Source of the DNA: Hyphomicrobium methylovorum
GTDB taxonomy: Bacteria > Pseudomonadota > Alphaproteobacteria > Rhizobiales > Hyphomicrobiaceae
DNA: 64,000 bases
Reading direction: 5' to 3'
NCBI RefSeq assembly: GCF_013626205.1
Contig: NZ_QHJE01000001.1
Coordinates: 1,364,001 to 1,428,000 of the forward strand
Shown here: positions 1-8,116 of the stretch, piece after piece
How the letters are laid out: each line of letters begins with the position of its first letter
How positions within the stretch are numbered: the first letter of the stretch is position 1
The notes under the pieces: generated by a model
What the model saw: the letters and a program-made list of their open reading frames with translations, nothing else
Told to the model about the DNA's origin: nothing
Database searches by the model: none
Translations under genes and position numbers: made by a program

Positions 1-2
1 CG

Positions 3-413
3 GTTTTTGCGGGGCTCGGCGTCATATCGGCCGTCATTTTCGCGACCGGCTACTCTGCGCTTCTCTCAGACACGCCCGCCGTCTGGATTCATCGATTGAT
101 GGCTCTGACGGTCGCGCAAAGCATCATCATCGCGGCTGTTGCGATGAAGCTGCTGCCGCTTGTCGAACGGCGCCACTTTTCGGTGCGTATTCTCTCTGGG
201 ACGGTGCCGCCCACACAACGCGTTCTGCAGCAGTCGGCCGCTTTCGAGCAACCGCCTGCACCGCCCGTTCTGCCGCGCCAGCCCATGGTCGGCGGAACAC
301 TTTCAGGACGCGAGTATCTTTCCTACGACGATGGCTCGGTCGAAATCGACACGCTCGTCGGCCGACGGCGGTTTGTTTCCATCGAAGCGGCGCGAGAATT
401 TGTGGGGACTTAG
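3..413 (+). CDS. C-terminal part of an unidentified membrane protein (cut by window edge)
   Basis: The reading frame is open from the first bases of the window, so the gene starts upstream and only about 136 residues are visible. Two hydrophobic stretches, roughly residues 1-22 and 33-55 of the visible part, look like membrane helices. A soluble tail follows, with a Pro/Ala-rich linker (EQPPAPPVLP) and a short C-terminal segment ending in a VSIEAAREFVGT-like stretch. A TTG/ATG pair inside the frame could be called as a start, but it would cut between the two helices, so I prefer a partial gene. The family is not recognised and no function is assigned. Confidence 0.5.
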   Translation, partial: VFAGLGVISAVIFATGYSALLSDTPAVWIHRLMALTVAQSIIIAAVAMKLLPLVERRHFSVRILSGTVPPTQRVLQQSAAFEQPPAPPVLPRQPMVGGTLSGREYLSYDDGSVEIDTLVGRRRFVSIEAAREFVGT

Positions 414-490
414 CACTCAGCTGGGTTCAATTCATGTGCGACGCTGGATTTATTCGGATATCGCCATATCGGCCTGCGATTCCGATAAAT

Positions 491-802
491 TTATCTTTTC
501 TTAATCCAGGACAATCGGCGCGGCGGCCTGATATATTGGACGCCGACGCTCGTTTCGTCGACTCGCATGACCCGGCATTTCACGACAATGTCGTCTTCTG
601 GAATTTCGAGAAAGAATTCGATTTCCACCGCCGTCGGGTCGGCCACTTTGATCCGCGCGCCTGCGTCAGAAATATCTATAATGTGCCCAGGAATTCGTAC
701 GCCGCCAGAATTGGCTACGACGGCCGCTTTGAAGACCATTCGCCGCCCAAACTGACGCCGATCTGGCCCTTTTTCGATACCCAAGTCACGCCCCCGCGCC
801 AT
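491..802 (-). CDS. PilZ-domain protein (c-di-GMP receptor)
   Basis: This is a single-domain protein of 103 residues. The PilZ c-di-GMP signature is visible in order: an Arg-rich RRQFGRR element near residues 15-21, then DISDAGARI (the D/NxSxxG motif) near residues 43-51. The rest alternates hydrophobic strands, as in the PilZ beta-barrel. Both ligand-binding elements look intact, so it probably binds c-di-GMP in the cytosol. It lies divergently from the GGDEF-EAL gene at 1155, and other c-di-GMP genes and the flagellar locus follow. The ribosome-binding site before the ATG is weak. The domain call is firm; its output target is unknown. Confidence 0.8.
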   Translation of the reverse strand: MARGRDLGIEKGPDRRQFGRRMVFKAAVVANSGGVRIPGHIIDISDAGARIKVADPTAVEIEFFLEIPEDDIVVKCRVMRVDETSVGVQYIRPPRRLSWIKKR

Positions 803-1154
803 TCCGCAGCGCGCTGCTATTCCCGCGCGCCGATTCGAATATATTTTTCTAACGTGATTCCATCGGCAAACGCACGCCTGTCACTCAATTTGGTCATAAT
901 TTAAAAGGCGCCGATTCTCCCCTTTAGCGTTTGGGCGTCCAAATTGGCTAATTCAACATTAATACATTTTAGCCAAAGTGACGAAATCGACGGACCAACG
1001 GCCACGGTGTGGCTTTGGGGCATGATGCCAATCCGTTGTAGCCGGGCCTATCGGCATTCCGTGTTCAGGTTGGAATTCTATAGTTCGGATCTTGCTTTGA
1101 CTGCCTTAGCAGGCAGGCCGGTATAGCGAGCGGGATTCGTTCGGAAATAACCAC
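803..1154. other. Intergenic region between divergent pilZ and GGDEF-EAL genes
   Basis: I see no convincing gene in these 352 bases. The stretch is more AT-rich than its flanks and must hold both divergent promoters. On the plus strand TTGACT (1097-1102) and TATAGC (1122-1127) form a sigma70-like pair, but the 19-nt spacing is poor. A perfect 12-bp palindrome GCAGCGCGCTGC lies at 806-817, directly upstream of the PilZ start. A 60-codon open frame here has no ribosome-binding site and no recognisable domain. Confidence 0.4.
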
Positions 1155-3269
1155 ATGGCATATAACGTCGAAGGGCTCGCCAAGAGCTCCAAACCAGTCA
1201 AGCGGCCACGGCAGAAGGCATCCAAGCCGCCCTATCTCAGCACCTCATGGGGTGCCGCTGCTTTTGCCGCCGCTGTCGAGCACCTCGGGATGGTCTCCAT
1301 CACCGACGCGAGCGGCCGTATCCTGCACGTCAACGACGAATTCGTACGCCAGAGCAAGTACGACCGTGACGAGTTGATCGGACAAACGCACGCGATCCTC
1401 AAGTCGCCGCAACATACAAGCGAGTTCTGGGCCGACGCCTTCATGGTGTTGGCAGAGCGGGATGTCTGGCGTTCCCCGGTGATGAACCGGGCGAAAGATG
1501 GCTCGTTCTATTGGGTCGACACAATCATCTCGACGATGCGCGGCCCGAAAGGCGCCCTCAAGGGTTATCTATCCATCCAAATCGATATCACGACGGCTGT
1601 CGGACGGCATGTCGAGTTGCAAGAGCGGACAGAACTGCTCCAGGCCGTGGTCGAAACCTTTCCCGGCGGGCTTACGGCGTTCGACAAGAATAACCGCATC
1701 ATTCTTTGCAACAAGAAGCAGCGTCGGCTCCTCGAATACCCTGACGAGTTATTTGAAGGCAATACGACACTCGAACAGCTTTACCGCTTCAATGCAGAGC
1801 GTGGAGAGTATGGCCCCGGGAACGTTGATGACTTGGTCCGTGAAAGATTGGGCCGAGCATCCAAACGTGTTGCACATAGCTTCGAACGGCAACGTCCGAA
1901 CGGTACTTACCTTGAAATTCGCGGCACGCCGCTGGCGCATGGCGGATTTGTAACCGCGCATATCGACATTTCAGATCGCAAGCGCGACCAAGAGATGATC
2001 GGGCGGCTTGCCAATCATGACGCGCTGACGGGCCTGCCCAACCGCACGCTCTTTTTAAAGCGCGCGCGCTCAGCGCTGGAACATCTCGGACACGGAGAGA
2101 TGCTGGCACTGCATTGTGTCGGTCTCGATCGGTTCAAGATTATCAACGACACGCTGGGACATCCGACAGGGGACGCCATCCTCAAGGCGGCCGCGCAACG
2201 GCTTGCAAACCTCCCCGGCACACATGCTGTTTCTCGCCTTGGCGGCGACGAGTTCGGCATAATTCAGGTCGCACCAAATTCGATTGAAGATGTTGCCGCA
2301 ATGGGCAAGGCCATCATTGGCGCCTTGGCGGAACCCTTCGAAATTGGTTCCGAAACCGTGGCGGCTGGCGGCAGCGTCGGCATCGCGATTGCGCCTGGCG
2401 ACGCGAGCAATGCTGAACAGCTGATGGTGAACGCCGACACCGCTCTTTATCGAACCAAATCTATCGGACGTGGCTCGTTTGGCTTTTTCGAGCAGACGAT
2501 GCATGAGCGGCTGCAGGCTCGCCATACCATTGCAATGGGCCTGCGCGAAGCGATCGCAAACAGCAAATTCGAGCTGCACTACCAGCCGATCGTCAACGTC
2601 AACAGCCGCAGAATTGTTGGGTGCGAGGCGCTCATCCGATGGTATCACCCGAAGCGCGGATTGGTGCCTGCATCCGAATTCATTCCGATTGCGGAGGAAG
2701 CCGGTTACATCGAGCAGATCGGTGAGTGGGTGCTGAAAAGCGCATGCGCCGAGGCTTCACGGTGGCCGGATAACATTTGGGTTGCGGTGAATGTTTCTGC
2801 TGTCCAGTTCCTTGGGCCGAACCTCGTGCAGCAAATCGTCGACGCATCGCGCAGCATGTCGCTATCGCGGCTTGTTCTCGAGATTACGGAATCCGTGCTG
2901 ATCAAGGATCGTGATCTCGCAACGACGACGCTCAATCAGCTAAAGAAGCTCGGCGCAAGGATCGCAATCGACGACTTCGGAACCGGCTTTTCGTCGTTGA
3001 GCTATCTGCAAAGCTTTCCATTCGACAAGATCAAGATCGATCGATCGTTCGTTTCGGATATTTCCAACCAGAAGCGCTCCGCGACCTTGCGCCGTTCGAT
3101 CATTCAGCTCGGATACAATCTCGGTATGACGAGCGTGGCGGAAGGCGTCGAAACGGAAGCGCAGTATGCCAAGCTGCGCTCAGAAGGGTGTGTTGAGGCC
3201 CAGGGCTTTCTGTTTTCCCGACCGATTCCTGCGGCTGCGGTCCGCGCTCTCATTGCGAAGTCACAATAG
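1155..3269 (+). CDS. PAS-PAS-GGDEF-EAL bifunctional-type c-di-GMP signalling protein
   Basis: This 704-residue cytosolic protein has PAS domains in the first ~280 residues, GGDEF at 363-367 and EAL at 491-493. The cyclase signature RLGGDEFG is intact. The allosteric RxxD I-site five residues before it is replaced by PGTH, so product inhibition at that site is unlikely. The EAL domain keeps its usual metal and catalytic elements: EALIRW, VNVSAVQF, LEITES, IDDFGTGFSSL, KIDRSF, EGVETEAQ and QGFLFSRP. Both diguanylate cyclase and phosphodiesterase activity are therefore possible. No membrane segment is seen. The next gene starts 2 nt downstream, which implies one transcript and probable translational coupling with the PilZ-like protein. 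Confidence 0.9.
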   Translation: MAYNVEGLAKSSKPVKRPRQKASKPPYLSTSWGAAAFAAAVEHLGMVSITDASGRILHVNDEFVRQSKYDRDELIGQTHAILKSPQHTSEFWADAFMVLAERDVWRSPVMNRAKDGSFYWVDTIISTMRGPKGALKGYLSIQIDITTAVGRHVELQERTELLQAVVETFPGGLTAFDKNNRIILCNKKQRRLLEYPDELFEGNTTLEQLYRFNAERGEYGPGNVDDLVRERLGRASKRVAHSFERQRPNGTYLEIRGTPLAHGGFVTAHIDISDRKRDQEMIGRLANHDALTGLPNRTLFLKRARSALEHLGHGEMLALHCVGLDRFKIINDTLGHPTGDAILKAAAQRLANLPGTHAVSRLGGDEFGIIQVAPNSIEDVAAMGKAIIGALAEPFEIGSETVAAGGSVGIAIAPGDASNAEQLMVNADTALYRTKSIGRGSFGFFEQTMHERLQARHTIAMGLREAIANSKFELHYQPIVNVNSRRIVGCEALIRWYHPKRGLVPASEFIPIAEEAGYIEQIGEWVLKSACAEASRWPDNIWVAVNVSAVQFLGPNLVQQIVDASRSMSLSRLVLEITESVLIKDRDLATTTLNQLKKLGARIAIDDFGTGFSSLSYLQSFPFDKIKIDRSFVSDISNQKRSATLRRSIIQLGYNLGMTSVAEGVETEAQYAKLRSEGCVEAQGFLFSRPIPAAAVRALIAKSQ

Positions 3270-3271
3270 CC

Positions 3272-4150
3272 ATGCTGAATACTTTGCGAAAAACATTCGA
3301 ACCATCCAAACGCGTCCAGCCGTCCGTCAACGCATCTGCGACGGCCGTGGAGCCTTTAGACGGAAACTCTCTGTTCGAAGCCTTGGTTTGCGAGTTGCAT
3401 TGGACGGCGCTGCAGATTGGCGCCGTTGCGAGCGCGATGAATGCCGCTCTCGCGTTCAAGCGGCCTTGGATGCTGCGCTCATGTTCCAATCTGCTTCCGG
3501 TCGAGTCGCCGTTGGTCCGCTCCGCCCTCAGGTCTTGGCGTGACATTGCTCTGCCGCCAGAGCCCGGAGCCGCGATCAATCGGATCTATCTCGAGCTTTT
3601 GGACGCGCGAACGGTGGCGCTTCCGCTGGTACTTGGCGCGGGGAATTTCGTCGCTCCCGCTGTCTCTATTGATCGGCTCGAACAGCTCACGATGGCTTGG
3701 CGCAAACTCGCCGAGGATTGCCGCGACGCGGTTCTTGCTCTCGAACCCGAGACGCGGTGGCGGCTTGATGGCACTTATACGGGCAATGCGCTCGTGCTTG
3801 GGAAATTTCTCAAAGAGGTGGCGGCTGGCGCCCACAGTTGCATCAATCGGCAAGGGGAAGTCGCTCTGCCCATTCTGCCGCAACGGCGACGGTCGCGAAC
3901 TTACAATCTGTCCCGTCCGTGCAAAGTGACTGCGGAGGATGCCATCGCCGTCGGCCGCACGATGAGCATTTCAACGAACGGCATCGATTTCGTCTGCCCT
4001 CGAGCGTTCCGAACTAAAGAGAGCGTACTGATCGAGCTGCAAAACGGACGAAAATTTCCAAGTCTGATCGCATGCGCAAAAGCCGGAAAGACAAGCGCGC
4101 GCTTCGATCAGCCGCTTTCGGAAAATGATCCGCTGTTTACGGAAAGCTGA
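3272..4150 (+). CDS. Protein with divergent C-terminal PilZ-like domain
   Basis: This 292-residue protein is coupled to the upstream GGDEF-EAL gene (2-nt gap). The first ~200 residues are helical-looking with no family I recognise. The last ~85 residues resemble a degenerate PilZ domain: a basic patch RRRSRTYNLSR, then SISTNGIDF where PilZ has D/NxSxxG, followed by strand-like segments. The acidic residue of that motif is not conserved, so c-di-GMP binding is uncertain. The context suggests a dedicated receptor or partner for the enzyme encoded just before it. That role is inferred. Confidence 0.6.
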   Translation: MLNTLRKTFEPSKRVQPSVNASATAVEPLDGNSLFEALVCELHWTALQIGAVASAMNAALAFKRPWMLRSCSNLLPVESPLVRSALRSWRDIALPPEPGAAINRIYLELLDARTVALPLVLGAGNFVAPAVSIDRLEQLTMAWRKLAEDCRDAVLALEPETRWRLDGTYTGNALVLGKFLKEVAAGAHSCINRQGEVALPILPQRRRSRTYNLSRPCKVTAEDAIAVGRTMSISTNGIDFVCPRAFRTKESVLIELQNGRKFPSLIACAKAGKTSARFDQPLSENDPLFTES

Positions 4151-4181
4151 TTAGCTCGATCTGCGATCTTGTTTTTCGACG

Positions 4182-5306
4182 TCAGGCGACATCGTCAACT
4201 TCGGACTTGACGCAGTTTCGTCCGGCGGCCTTCGCCTCATAAAGTTTGCCGTCCGCACGATCGATCAGCGTTTCCGGGCTGTCGTCCGGTCTCATTTGCG
4301 CGACGCCGAACGACGCCGTTACGGTGCCAATCGGCTTGCCCGTGCGATGGTGCATCCACCGCTTGCTTTCGAGCCCTGCGCGAAGTTGCTCACCGAGATT
4401 TACCGCACCGAGCAGTTTCGTCTGGGGCAGGAGCACAATGAACTCCTCGCCTCCGTAACGCACTGCCGTGTCCCGGCCCTTGATGCTTTTCGAAAGCAGC
4501 TCTCCGAAGCGGCGAAGAATTTCGTCGCCCACGGCATGTCCGAATGTGTCGTTGATCTTCTTGAAATGATCGACGTCGGCCATGATGACAGACAGCGGCT
4601 CGTTCGCTTCCATCGCGAGGCGCACTTCCCGTTCCATGTTTGCCTGCAACCAATGGCGGTTCTTGAGCGACGTGACCGCGTCGATCATGCCAAGCCGCTG
4701 GCTTTCGTTGAGATTGGCGCGGAGCTTTTCGATTTGCGTTTGTGACTGACGCAAGCGCCCGTTCAGAACGTCGACTTCACCCCGGAAGCGTGCATTCTCA
4801 TTGATCAAGCGTTGAACGACAGCCCTGATCTGCTCCGGCGACGTCAACGTCGGGAGATTGCGATTGACGCTCGCCAGGGCATCGGAATGGGATGAGCTGA
4901 CTTCGAGATGCTGCTGCAGCAGGGTGACCAATGACGATACTTCGTCATCCAAGTCCCTGCCGACTTTGTCCAAGCGCTGCGATTGAGCTTTGTTGTCTGC
5001 TCTGCGCGCCATTTCATTGCCGGTGAAGTACTGCCAAGCTCCGACGGCAAAACCAAGCAACCCGACCGACACCAATCCGAACAAGGCCGCGATAGCAATG
5101 GGGTGAGAACCGAGCCGAATGATGCGACCACGCGAGTCGACTTCCGCAATTCGCCAGCTCACGTCTGACCAGGGGGAGAGGGCCGCCACCTCGCCGCCGG
5201 TTCGCATGTACATTATCCAAAAGACATACGTCGCGCAGATTATGAGAACGCTAGACAACATGATCATTGCGGAAAGAGGCACATGCCTGGATACGGCTTG
5301 CATCAT
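4182..5306 (-). CDS. Membrane-bound diguanylate cyclase (GGDEF)
   Basis: This 374-residue protein has two predicted membrane helices (about 12-34 and 70-93) flanking a short periplasmic loop. A coiled-coil-rich linker (about 100-205) leads to a C-terminal GGDEF domain with GGEEF at 285-289. The substrate-binding neighbourhood (DVDHFKKINDTFGH, RYGGEEF) is intact, so it should make c-di-GMP from two GTP. The I-site position reads KGRD rather than RxxD, so feedback inhibition may be weakened. It converges on the PilZ-like gene and lies downstream of fliQ on the same strand, in the place where related genomes carry flhA and fliR. Confidence 0.88.
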   Translation of the reverse strand: MMQAVSRHVPLSAMIMLSSVLIICATYVFWIMYMRTGGEVAALSPWSDVSWRIAEVDSRGRIIRLGSHPIAIAALFGLVSVGLLGFAVGAWQYFTGNEMARRADNKAQSQRLDKVGRDLDDEVSSLVTLLQQHLEVSSSHSDALASVNRNLPTLTSPEQIRAVVQRLINENARFRGEVDVLNGRLRQSQTQIEKLRANLNESQRLGMIDAVTSLKNRHWLQANMEREVRLAMEANEPLSVIMADVDHFKKINDTFGHAVGDEILRRFGELLSKSIKGRDTAVRYGGEEFIVLLPQTKLLGAVNLGEQLRAGLESKRWMHHRTGKPIGTVTASFGVAQMRPDDSPETLIDRADGKLYEAKAAGRNCVKSEVDDVA

Positions 5307-5590
5307 ATCGCCCTGCTTCGATCGATGATTTCGAAGGCCACGCCCATTGCGAACCGGCTGTAACGCCGTGTTCTCGTGGCCGGGTTTGAACTGGGATACG
5401 CCAGCTCGCGCGCTCCCCAGACCTGCTGAAAGCGCGCGCGGCCGCGCTACTTCATCAGACTACGGACTGGTTACTGAGGAACATAAATCGCAAGGAATCG
5501 CAATGAACAATTGGTCGTAATTCGCCGATTTTGAGCAACAATCATCCCCTAAAACGCATGTATTTGTGAAATGCGTTCGCGGGGCGCGGC
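5307..5590. other. Intergenic region between fliQ and the diguanylate cyclase gene
   Basis: About 280 bases with no gene. An inverted repeat (a GCGCGCT arm and its AGCGCGC complement around 5409-5440) could form a hairpin, but no T-tract follows on either strand, so a terminator call for the flagellar operon is weak. The promoter of the minus-strand cyclase gene must lie here; no clear -35/-10 pair was found. Confidence 0.3.
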
Positions 5591-5860
5591 CTACTTGAAC
5601 CCAGTAGCAATGCGCAGGAACAACTGTTCAGTGAACACTTTCAAAAGTGCGCCGCTGTAGTTGCCCGTTAGAAGGATTATAAAAAATCCCGCAATGATCT
5701 TCGGAACGAACGTCAGCGTCATTTCCTGGACTTGCGTCAGCGCTTGAAAGAACGCCACGCCGACGCCAATGATCATGGCCGAGCCAACGACTGGCCCGGC
5801 CAATACGATTGCGAGCCAGATGGCCTGCTGAACAATTCCGAGGGCGTCTGCCTCCGACAT
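5591..5860 (-). CDS. fliQ: FliQ, flagellar export apparatus subunit
   Basis: This 89-residue protein of two long hydrophobic hairpin helices matches the usual FliQ length. Conserved features include the N-terminal QQAIWLAIVLAGP stretch and the central FFQALTQVQEMTLTFVPK motif. FliQ packs with FliP and FliR in the membrane core of the flagellar type III export gate. Its start overlaps the flgD stop by one base, so it is the last coupled gene of the flaF-flbT-flgD-fliQ series. In rhizobial clusters flhA and fliR follow; here they do not. Confidence 0.95.
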   Translation of the reverse strand: MSEADALGIVQQAIWLAIVLAGPVVGSAMIIGVGVAFFQALTQVQEMTLTFVPKIIAGFFIILLTGNYSGALLKVFTEQLFLRIATGFK

Positions 5861-6261
5861 CAGTAACCTACCGTTACGCCAGCAACGATCGGTATTTCTT
5901 TGCCGTCGGTCAGGATCGCCGTTGACCCGTTCGAGTCAATCCTGACAGACGTGACAATTCCTGAGACCGAGCCATCAGCACTCATCATGGTGTGTCCGAC
6001 GAGGGTGCTAGCCTGGCTGATGTTTGAATTTATGAGCAGCTGCCCGAGCTTCGAGTTGGTGTTGATCGCCTGCTCTACGTTGGAAAACTGAGCAATCTGC
6101 GACATGTACTCGGTGGAGTCCGTCGGGTTGAGCGGATCCTGGTTCTGCAGCTGCGCCACCATGAGACGAAGAAAGTCGTTGTAGTCGAGCGTCGACTTGT
6201 TCGTGCCGGTGTTCGTATTGGTGGTGCCGCCTGCCGAGCCGGTTGCGGGTATCGTGGTCAT
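5860..6261 (-). CDS. flgD: FlgD, hook-capping protein (short alphaproteobacterial form)
   Basis: The 133 residues carry the conserved FlgD N-terminal segment YNDFLRLMVAQLQNQDPLNP followed by EYMSQIAQFSNVEQ. FlgD caps the growing hook and permits FlgE polymerisation. It is much shorter than the enterobacterial protein because the C-terminal Ig-like/tudor part is reduced, which is usual in Rhizobiales. The start overlaps the flbT stop by 4 nt and the stop overlaps the fliQ start by 1 nt, so coupling is tight. Confidence 0.94.
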   Translation of the reverse strand: MTTIPATGSAGGTTNTNTGTNKSTLDYNDFLRLMVAQLQNQDPLNPTDSTEYMSQIAQFSNVEQAINTNSKLGQLLINSNISQASTLVGHTMMSADGSVSGIVTSVRIDSNGSTAILTDGKEIPIVAGVTVGY

Positions 6262-6677
6262 GCGACCTCCTTTGTAAGTTCTGTCGCCGGTTCCAGCGCC
6301 CCTTCGAGCGGAATGAGGGACCGGACTCGTTTCAATGCCTCGAAGGGGCGATCGCTATCGAGGAGCTGGCTCGTATCCGCCAATCCCTGAAGCATTTTCG
6401 GATCGCGTATGCTGGCCAGCAGATTTGCTACCGACTCCATCGCCATCTCGCGCGCCTTCATGTGCAATGCCGGGTCCATCAGCATCATTTGCACCATGAA
6501 ATAGAGTTGGCGCAGCGGCGTCGTTGTCTCTTCGGGCTTCATGACGTGCTGCTCAAGAAGGAAGATGACGTCGTTCATCAGTTCGATGCTGACTTTACGA
6601 TCAACCTTCAGCACGCCGCCGTTGACGAAAATCCGTTCGCCGGCGCGGAGCGTTATCTTCAAGCCGCCACTCATCAA
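6258..6677 (-). CDS. flbT: FlbT, flagellin mRNA regulator
   Basis: This small protein of 139 residues has the FlbT features GLKITLRAGERIFVNGGVL near the N-terminus and LYFMVQMMLMDP in the middle. FlbT is an alphaproteobacterial post-transcriptional regulator that binds the flagellin mRNA leader and couples flagellin synthesis to hook assembly. The double ATG at the start leaves the exact initiator open by one codon. It overlaps flaF and flgD by 4 nt each. The flagellin gene it would act on lies at 20163-21101 and has a long untranslated leader. Confidence 0.95.
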   Translation of the reverse strand: MMSGGLKITLRAGERIFVNGGVLKVDRKVSIELMNDVIFLLEQHVMKPEETTTPLRQLYFMVQMMLMDPALHMKAREMAMESVANLLASIRDPKMLQGLADTSQLLDSDRPFEALKRVRSLIPLEGALEPATELTKEVA

Positions 6678-7018
6678 AGCCCCTCCGCTATCACGTTCGA
6701 GATTTCGATCAGGCCTGCGAAGTTCTGGGACTTGCCGTTGCTGATCGCCTCGGCTTCGCGCAGCATCCAGATGCCGATGGAGATGAGGTTGGCGCGCATT
6801 TGCTCTGGCAGGCCGTTATCCGGCTTGGCGAGATCCTCGAGGAGGAAGCTCCAGAGACGATTGACGAAGAAGATTGCCTCGATCGCTTCACGCGAATTCG
6901 GTCCGGCGCTTTGCGCTTTCTGAAGCATCGCGACAGACTGCTCAAGCGCGAGACGTTCGTTCTCGCGCTGCCTGCCGCCAGATTCACTCAACGTCTCTTC
7001 ATATGAGAACTTATACAT
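6674..7018 (-). CDS. flaF: FlaF, flagellar biosynthesis regulator
   Basis: These 114 residues match the FlaF family: an N-terminal YKFSYEETLSES segment, a run of helices, and LWSFLLEDLAKPDNGLP in the middle. FlaF works with FlbT in controlling flagellin secretion and expression in alphaproteobacteria. It is first in the coupled group flaF-flbT-flgD-fliQ and lies 38 nt after flgL, so it is probably on the same transcript as flgE-flgK-flgL. Confidence 0.93.
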   Translation of the reverse strand: MYKFSYEETLSESGGRQRENERLALEQSVAMLQKAQSAGPNSREAIEAIFFVNRLWSFLLEDLAKPDNGLPEQMRANLISIGIWMLREAEAISNGKSQNFAGLIEISNVIAEGL

Positions 7019-7056
7019 TTTCCGGTCCGGTCATTCGCTAAAGCTATGCGGAATTG

Positions 7057-8112
7057 TCATTTGAGGAAGTTCATGAGGCTGAGATTGTTCAGCCTGTTGG
7101 TGATGCTGTAAGCGGCTTCGAGTTGGGTCGTGAGATTTGAAATCGTGGTCGTGATCTCGGCCGGATCAACCGACTCGAGATCTCCGATCGAGCGCTCCAA
7201 GAAAGCAAGCTGCGTATCAACCTGATCGTTGCTATCCGCGACGCGCTGTTGCGTGACGCCGAGGAACGATTGAATCTTTGTCACTCCGCTGATGCCATTG
7301 CCGAGCATCGTCGTAGCGGCCTTTACGATCGCCTGTTGCGCGCCGCTGTTGAGATTTGCGAAGCCGAGGCCAGACACCATCGTGAATGCCTGAGTCATCT
7401 GACGGAACGCCATCTCGTTCGCGGTCGTGGACGTGTTCGCGGTTTCGGTTCGCGAAATGCGGCTGTTGACCGGACGATCCGATGCGGCGGACCAGTTTGC
7501 AGACCAGTTCGCATCCGAGAAGAGGTCCGCAAACTCGTTATTTAGGAAGCTCTCCATGTCCGTGTCGGAGATCGAATTCACGCCGGGGTCGGTCGGATTC
7601 ATTCCGAACTTGGCGAAGAAGGCGGCGTTGACGGACTGCGCACTGGCCGGCGGAGGATTTGCGAAATAATCCTCCATCGGCTTGACGTCTGAGTTGATGC
7701 CGGAAAACAGATATTGCCCATCGAGCGATGCGTTGAGCTGGTCCTGTACGGTCTGCAGCCCGGCTTTTGCTTCCTGCACGATCGTCTCGGGCATCAAGGA
7801 CGCAGATTGCGCTCCGGTGAGTGCCGTCATCACCGACTGGGCTTTGTCAGCAAGCGATTGAAGCGCTGCTTGCGAGCCGCGCATGCGCGTCAAGACGATC
7901 GAGTTCGTATCCTTGATCGCCTGAATTTGGGTCATATCCTGGCGCATCGAAACGCTGATGCCGGTCGTCGCGCCCAGCGTTAGCCCGACGTCTGCGTGGC
8001 GAAGCGTGCCGAGTTCTTTCTGCGCATCAACGAGGCGCGCCTGGATGCGTGCAATCGACGACCGCGTTTCACTTGAGAGCGCTGATGTTGAAACGAATGT
8101 CGGTGTGATCAT
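7057..8112 (-). CDS. flgL: FlgL, hook-filament junction protein (HAP3)
   Basis: This 351-residue flagellin-like protein has an N-terminal D0/D1 helix region and a C-terminal region ending NRLNNLSLMNFLK. FlgL is the second junction protein between hook and filament and is exported through the flagellar secretion system. It starts 4 nt after flgK stops, consistent with an flgK-flgL pair. The length is typical for Rhizobiales. Confidence 0.92.
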   Translation of the reverse strand: MITPTFVSTSALSSETRSSIARIQARLVDAQKELGTLRHADVGLTLGATTGISVSMRQDMTQIQAIKDTNSIVLTRMRGSQAALQSLADKAQSVMTALTGAQSASLMPETIVQEAKAGLQTVQDQLNASLDGQYLFSGINSDVKPMEDYFANPPPASAQSVNAAFFAKFGMNPTDPGVNSISDTDMESFLNNEFADLFSDANWSANWSAASDRPVNSRISRTETANTSTTANEMAFRQMTQAFTMVSGLGFANLNSGAQQAIVKAATTMLGNGISGVTKIQSFLGVTQQRVADSNDQVDTQLAFLERSIGDLESVDPAEITTTISNLTTQLEAAYSITNRLNNLSLMNFLK

Positions 8113-8116
8113 TGGC

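Noticed and set aside
944-1126. 60-codon plus-strand frame upstream of the GGDEF-EAL gene
   Set aside because: Without ribosome site or protein-like composition; more likely promoter and leader sequence.
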